The notes below the pieces were generated by a model, which was not told where the DNA came from, made no database searches, and saw only the letters and a program-made list of their open reading frames with translations. Positions 6,445-8,873 of a stretch of 8,873 nt of DNA are shown piece after piece. Origin of the DNA: an uncultured Tessaracoccus sp. (GTDB lineage: Bacteria > Actinomycetota > Actinomycetes > Propionibacteriales > Propionibacteriaceae); contig NZ_CAMYFI010000078.1 of the NCBI RefSeq assembly GCF_947255005.1, forward strand, positions 1-8,873, in the 5' to 3' direction. Numbering within the stretch: the first letter of the stretch is position 1; every line of letters starts with the position of its first letter. The position numbers and the translations under genes were made by a program.

Positions 6445-7296
6445 TTACAAGGTGATGTCCAGGAACGCGATGACGTCTTGGGTCACCTCGTCGCGGTTGA
6501 GCTCATTCAAGATCTCGTGGCGGGCCTCGGGGTAGAGCTTCACGGTGACGTGCTGCATGCCGGCATCCTTGTAGCGGCGTGCGGTGGTCTCGACGCCGTC
6601 GCCGGCTTCACCGCCCACCGGGTCGTGGGTGCCCGAAATGAGTAGCAGCGGCAGCGTCTTCGTGAGCCCTTGGAGCTTCGTCGGGTCTGCCGCCTCGGCG
6701 AGGCTCGCGAGCCCTGTGGGGGCGGGGGCCGCCCAGCCGCAGGCCGGGTCGTCGATGTACTTGTCTACCTCGGCCTCGTCCCGACTCAGCCATTCGAATC
6801 CGGTGCGGTGCTCGAAGGGGGCGTTGAACGCGGAGAGGTCGGTTGGCCCGTCGCTGGCGAGCATTGGGGCGAGCACCGCAACGTCGCCCGTGCCGCTCAG
6901 CACGACAGCGTCCACGTCGGCGGAGTGGTCGAGGAGGTAGTGCTGGGCGCCGAAGGAGCCCAGCGAGTGCCCGAAGAGCGCGACTTTCAGGCCGGGGTTG
7001 TCCTCGCGGATGCGTTGGTTCACCAGGGCGTAGTCGTGCACCCAGCCCGCCCAGCCGTCGCGGCCCCAGTTGCCGTACTCGCCGTTGGCGGTGCGGCCCG
7101 AAGCGCGCTGATCAGGTGCGTACACGAGGTAACCGGCGGCGGTGAGGGCTTCCGCGAACCGGCGGTAGCGGCCCGCGTGCTCGCCGAGCCCGTGATGCAG
7201 CTGCACGGCGGCCTTCGGCTCGTCCGCCGGAGCCCAGCGGTACACCTGCAGCTCGACGCCGTCGTCGGTGGTGATGGTGATAGTGGTCTCGTCCAT
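6445..7296 (-). CDS. Alpha/beta hydrolase, monoacylglycerol-lipase type
   Basis: This is a serine hydrolase of the family that includes monoacylglycerol lipase and lysophospholipase (serine aminopeptidase S33 fold). It probably cleaves ester bonds of small lipids. The 283-aa product has no signal peptide and should be cytosolic. The oxyanion-hole motif HHG is at 34-36, the nucleophile is S111 in GHSLGS, the acid is probably D225 in SGTHDPVGG, and the base is H260 in PEARHEI. The segment GEHAGRYRRFAEAL and the DQRASGRT stretch after the third strand match the family, where DxRGHG or DHRGHG is more usual. The start has only a weak ribosome site. It is separated from the upstream dehydrogenase by a 141-bp gap that contains a large palindrome, so it may have its own promoter. 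The exact substrate cannot be read from sequence. Confidence 0.9.
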   Translation of the reverse strand: MDETTITITTDDGVELQVYRWAPADEPKAAVQLHHGLGEHAGRYRRFAEALTAAGYLVYAPDQRASGRTANGEYGNWGRDGWAGWVHDYALVNQRIREDNPGLKVALFGHSLGSFGAQHYLLDHSADVDAVVLSGTGDVAVLAPMLASDGPTDLSAFNAPFEHRTGFEWLSRDEAEVDKYIDDPACGWAAPAPTGLASLAEAADPTKLQGLTKTLPLLLISGTHDPVGGEAGDGVETTARRYKDAGMQHVTVKLYPEARHEILNELNRDEVTQDVIAFLDITL

Positions 7297-7342
7297 ACAC
7301 CGACGGTACTACCCCGCGCCGACGTGTGTGCGCAGACCTCAC

Positions 7343-7421
7343 CTAACCCGATATCCACATTCGTTTGCTCAGATCGCCGATTTTGGGCCTTTTCGGCAAA
7401 CGCGTGTGAATATTGGGTTAG
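7343..7421. repeat. 79-bp imperfect palindrome between two minus-strand genes
   Basis: Arms 7343-7368 and 7396-7421 are complementary at 22 of 26 positions with no gaps. CTAACCC pairs with GGGTTAG, ATAT with ATAT, CACA with TGTG, and CGTTTGC with GCAAACG. Two of the four mismatches (7350/7414 and 7360/7404) would be G-U pairs in plus-strand RNA. A second hairpin, GCCGA/TCGGC (7376-7380 and 7393-7397), could form in the centre. It begins 16 nt after the dehydrogenase stop, but no T-run follows, so it is not a classical terminator. Its lower GC content suggests a dispersed intergenic repeat or a small non-autonomous mobile element. Confidence 0.8.
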
Positions 7422-7437
7422 CTTGGCGCGGAGACCC

Positions 7438-8820
7438 TCAGCCCAGCAGTTCCTCGGCGGCTTCGACGACGGCGTCGATGAGGGCGTCGTCGCTGGCGAG
7501 GTCGGGCGCGGCGAAAGCCACCACGCGGGCGGCGTCCTCTCGCAGCGTGCCTCCGACAAGGGCCTTCACCTTGTCCTCGGCGGCATCCTTGACCGGCGAT
7601 CCCTCACCGCGCAGATGCAGCAGCCACGCCGCGACGGCGGTGACGGCCGCCGTCGGCATCTCGCCCTCGGCGCGCAGACGCTGCAAGGTCGGCACAATCC
7701 GTACCGGAATCTTCTGCGAACCGTCGGCGGCAATCTGCGCCAGCAGATGCCGGATGTTCGGGTTCTCGTAGCGCTCCGTGAGAGCCTCTGCGTACTCTTC
7801 CCACGCCACGCTGAGCCCCGGCCCGGCCTCGCGCCACCACTGCTGCACCAGCTCGCGCAGCCGCGGGTCGTTGATGCCGTCGCACACCGTCTCCAAGCCC
7901 AGAATCGGCCCGGCGTAGGCCATCAGCGAGTGCGACCCGTTCAGCATCCACAACTTGCGCTGCTCGTAGGGCTCCACGTCGTCGACGATCGTCGCCCCCG
8001 CCGACTCCCACGCAGGCCGCCCGGCCGGGAAGTCGCCCGCGATGACCCACTCGCTGAACGGCTCGGTGGGCACGGGCGACGCGTCGTGGTAGCCCTCCGA
8101 CTTCTCGACGGCGGCGACTTCGTCGTCGGTAGTGGCGGGCGTGATGCGGTCGACCATGCACGTCGCGAACGAGACGTTCTCGTCGATCCACGCCGCCAGT
8201 TCCTCGTCGACGGCGAGCGCGGCGTCGCGCACGACGCGGCCGAAGGCGGCGCCGTTGTCGGGGAGGTTGTCGCACGGCAAGATGGTGATCCCGCCCAGCC
8301 CGGCGGCGCGGCGGGCAGCCAGCGCAGCAGTCACCCGCACCGGCGCTGTCGTGAGCTGCAGCCCGGCGAGCCCATCCGCCCCATCCCCGACGACGCCCCG
8401 CACCGCGGTGAGGTCTGCCGCGACGTCGTCGCGCTCGGCGTCGAGGCCGCCGTCGTCGCGGCGGCAGTAGCCGGCTTCGGTGACCGTCGAGGTCACCACC
8501 GCCAGTTCCGGAGACGTGAAGTAGCCGACGAGCGCGGCGAGGTCGTCGGCGGGATGCACGGCGGAGATGCTGGAGATCACCTCGAACGCGTCGCCGTCGG
8601 GCCCCTTCGTGATGAGCGTGTACAGCCCGTCCTGCGGGGAGAGCACCTCGGCCATGGTGGGGCGCCGGCCGGTGAATGCGGCGATGCCCCACTCGTCGGC
8701 GTCGGTGGCGTGCTCGGTGTACCAGGCCTGGTGGGCGCGCATGAAGTTGCCGAGCCCGAGGTGCACAATCTTCACCGGAGCAGCGGGGCGGCCGTGGGTG
8801 GCGCGAGTGAGGGTGGTCAT
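7438..8820 (-). CDS. Mannitol dehydrogenase family protein (long-chain polyol/fructuronate dehydrogenase)
   Basis: This NAD(P)-dependent oxidoreductase belongs to the family of mannitol 2-dehydrogenase, mannitol-1-phosphate dehydrogenase, arabinitol dehydrogenase and fructuronate reductase. It interconverts a sugar alcohol and a ketose in the cytosol. The 460-aa product is full length and, by size, nearer the mannitol 2-dehydrogenase and fructuronate reductase group than the shorter mannitol-1-phosphate enzyme. It shows the N-terminal nucleotide-binding motif HLGLGNFMRAHQAW (20-33), LPCDNLPDNG (181-190), MVDRITPATT (222-231) and the catalytic signature KLWMLNGSH with K289, N294 and H297. The start is supported by AGGAAAGGA a few bases upstream. 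Its operon partners, perhaps a sugar transporter or kinase, would lie beyond the right edge. The substrate is not determined. Confidence 0.9.
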   Translation of the reverse strand: MTTLTRATHGRPAAPVKIVHLGLGNFMRAHQAWYTEHATDADEWGIAAFTGRRPTMAEVLSPQDGLYTLITKGPDGDAFEVISSISAVHPADDLAALVGYFTSPELAVVTSTVTEAGYCRRDDGGLDAERDDVAADLTAVRGVVGDGADGLAGLQLTTAPVRVTAALAARRAAGLGGITILPCDNLPDNGAAFGRVVRDAALAVDEELAAWIDENVSFATCMVDRITPATTDDEVAAVEKSEGYHDASPVPTEPFSEWVIAGDFPAGRPAWESAGATIVDDVEPYEQRKLWMLNGSHSLMAYAGPILGLETVCDGINDPRLRELVQQWWREAGPGLSVAWEEYAEALTERYENPNIRHLLAQIAADGSQKIPVRIVPTLQRLRAEGEMPTAAVTAVAAWLLHLRGEGSPVKDAAEDKVKALVGGTLREDAARVVAFAAPDLASDDALIDAVVEAAEELLG

Positions 8821-8873
8821 GGTGTTCCTTTCCTGGAGGGTGTCGGGGGGGTGTGGGATGGGATGGTTTCGAT

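Noticed and set aside
7604..8692. A 362-residue minus-strand frame overlapping the polyol dehydrogenase.
   Set aside because: It is an Arg/Gly-rich shadow of the dehydrogenase in another frame, with no motif of its own.

Overview
The window is high-GC actinobacterial DNA. The best clue to the lineage is a BluB-CobT fusion protein, an architecture established in Propionibacterium freudenreichii. Together with the dnaK-grpE-dnaJ-hspR heat-shock operon and HAIR-type operators, this points to the Propionibacteriaceae (Propionibacterium, Tessaracoccus or a relative). The assignment is by recognition of families, not by a database search.

Layout. Positions 2-55 hold a perfect 21-bp inverted repeat. 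Positions 113-1783 (minus) encode the BluB-CobT fusion, which makes 5,6-dimethylbenzimidazole and activates it as the lower ligand of vitamin B12. Positions 1784-2385 are a gene-free stretch between divergent genes. Its bluB side (about 1963-2266) is rich in inverted and direct repeats, including a 103-bp imperfect palindrome and a cluster of ACCTG-type sites. Its dnaK side (2274-2346) holds a sigma70-like promoter bracketed by two HAIR boxes. Positions 2386-6406 (plus) are dnaK, grpE, dnaJ and hspR, tightly packed. Converging on hspR is an alpha/beta hydrolase of the monoacylglycerol-lipase type (6445-7296, minus). Upstream of it, after a 141-bp gap filled mostly by a 79-bp imperfect palindrome, lies a long-chain mannitol/fructuronate dehydrogenase family gene (7438-8820, minus).

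How the genes work together. DnaK, GrpE and DnaJ form the Hsp70 folding machine. HspR is the repressor that typically binds HAIR boxes with DnaK as co-repressor, so the operon encodes its own feedback loop and the operators for it are visible. The B12 gene, the hydrolase and the polyol dehydrogenase are metabolic neighbours with no evident functional tie to the chaperones.

The genes are all of known families. I found no convincing undescribed multi-gene system. The less explained material is intergenic: three separate large inverted repeats (2-55, 2053-2155, 7343-7421), which may be dispersed repeats, regulatory sites or structured RNA.
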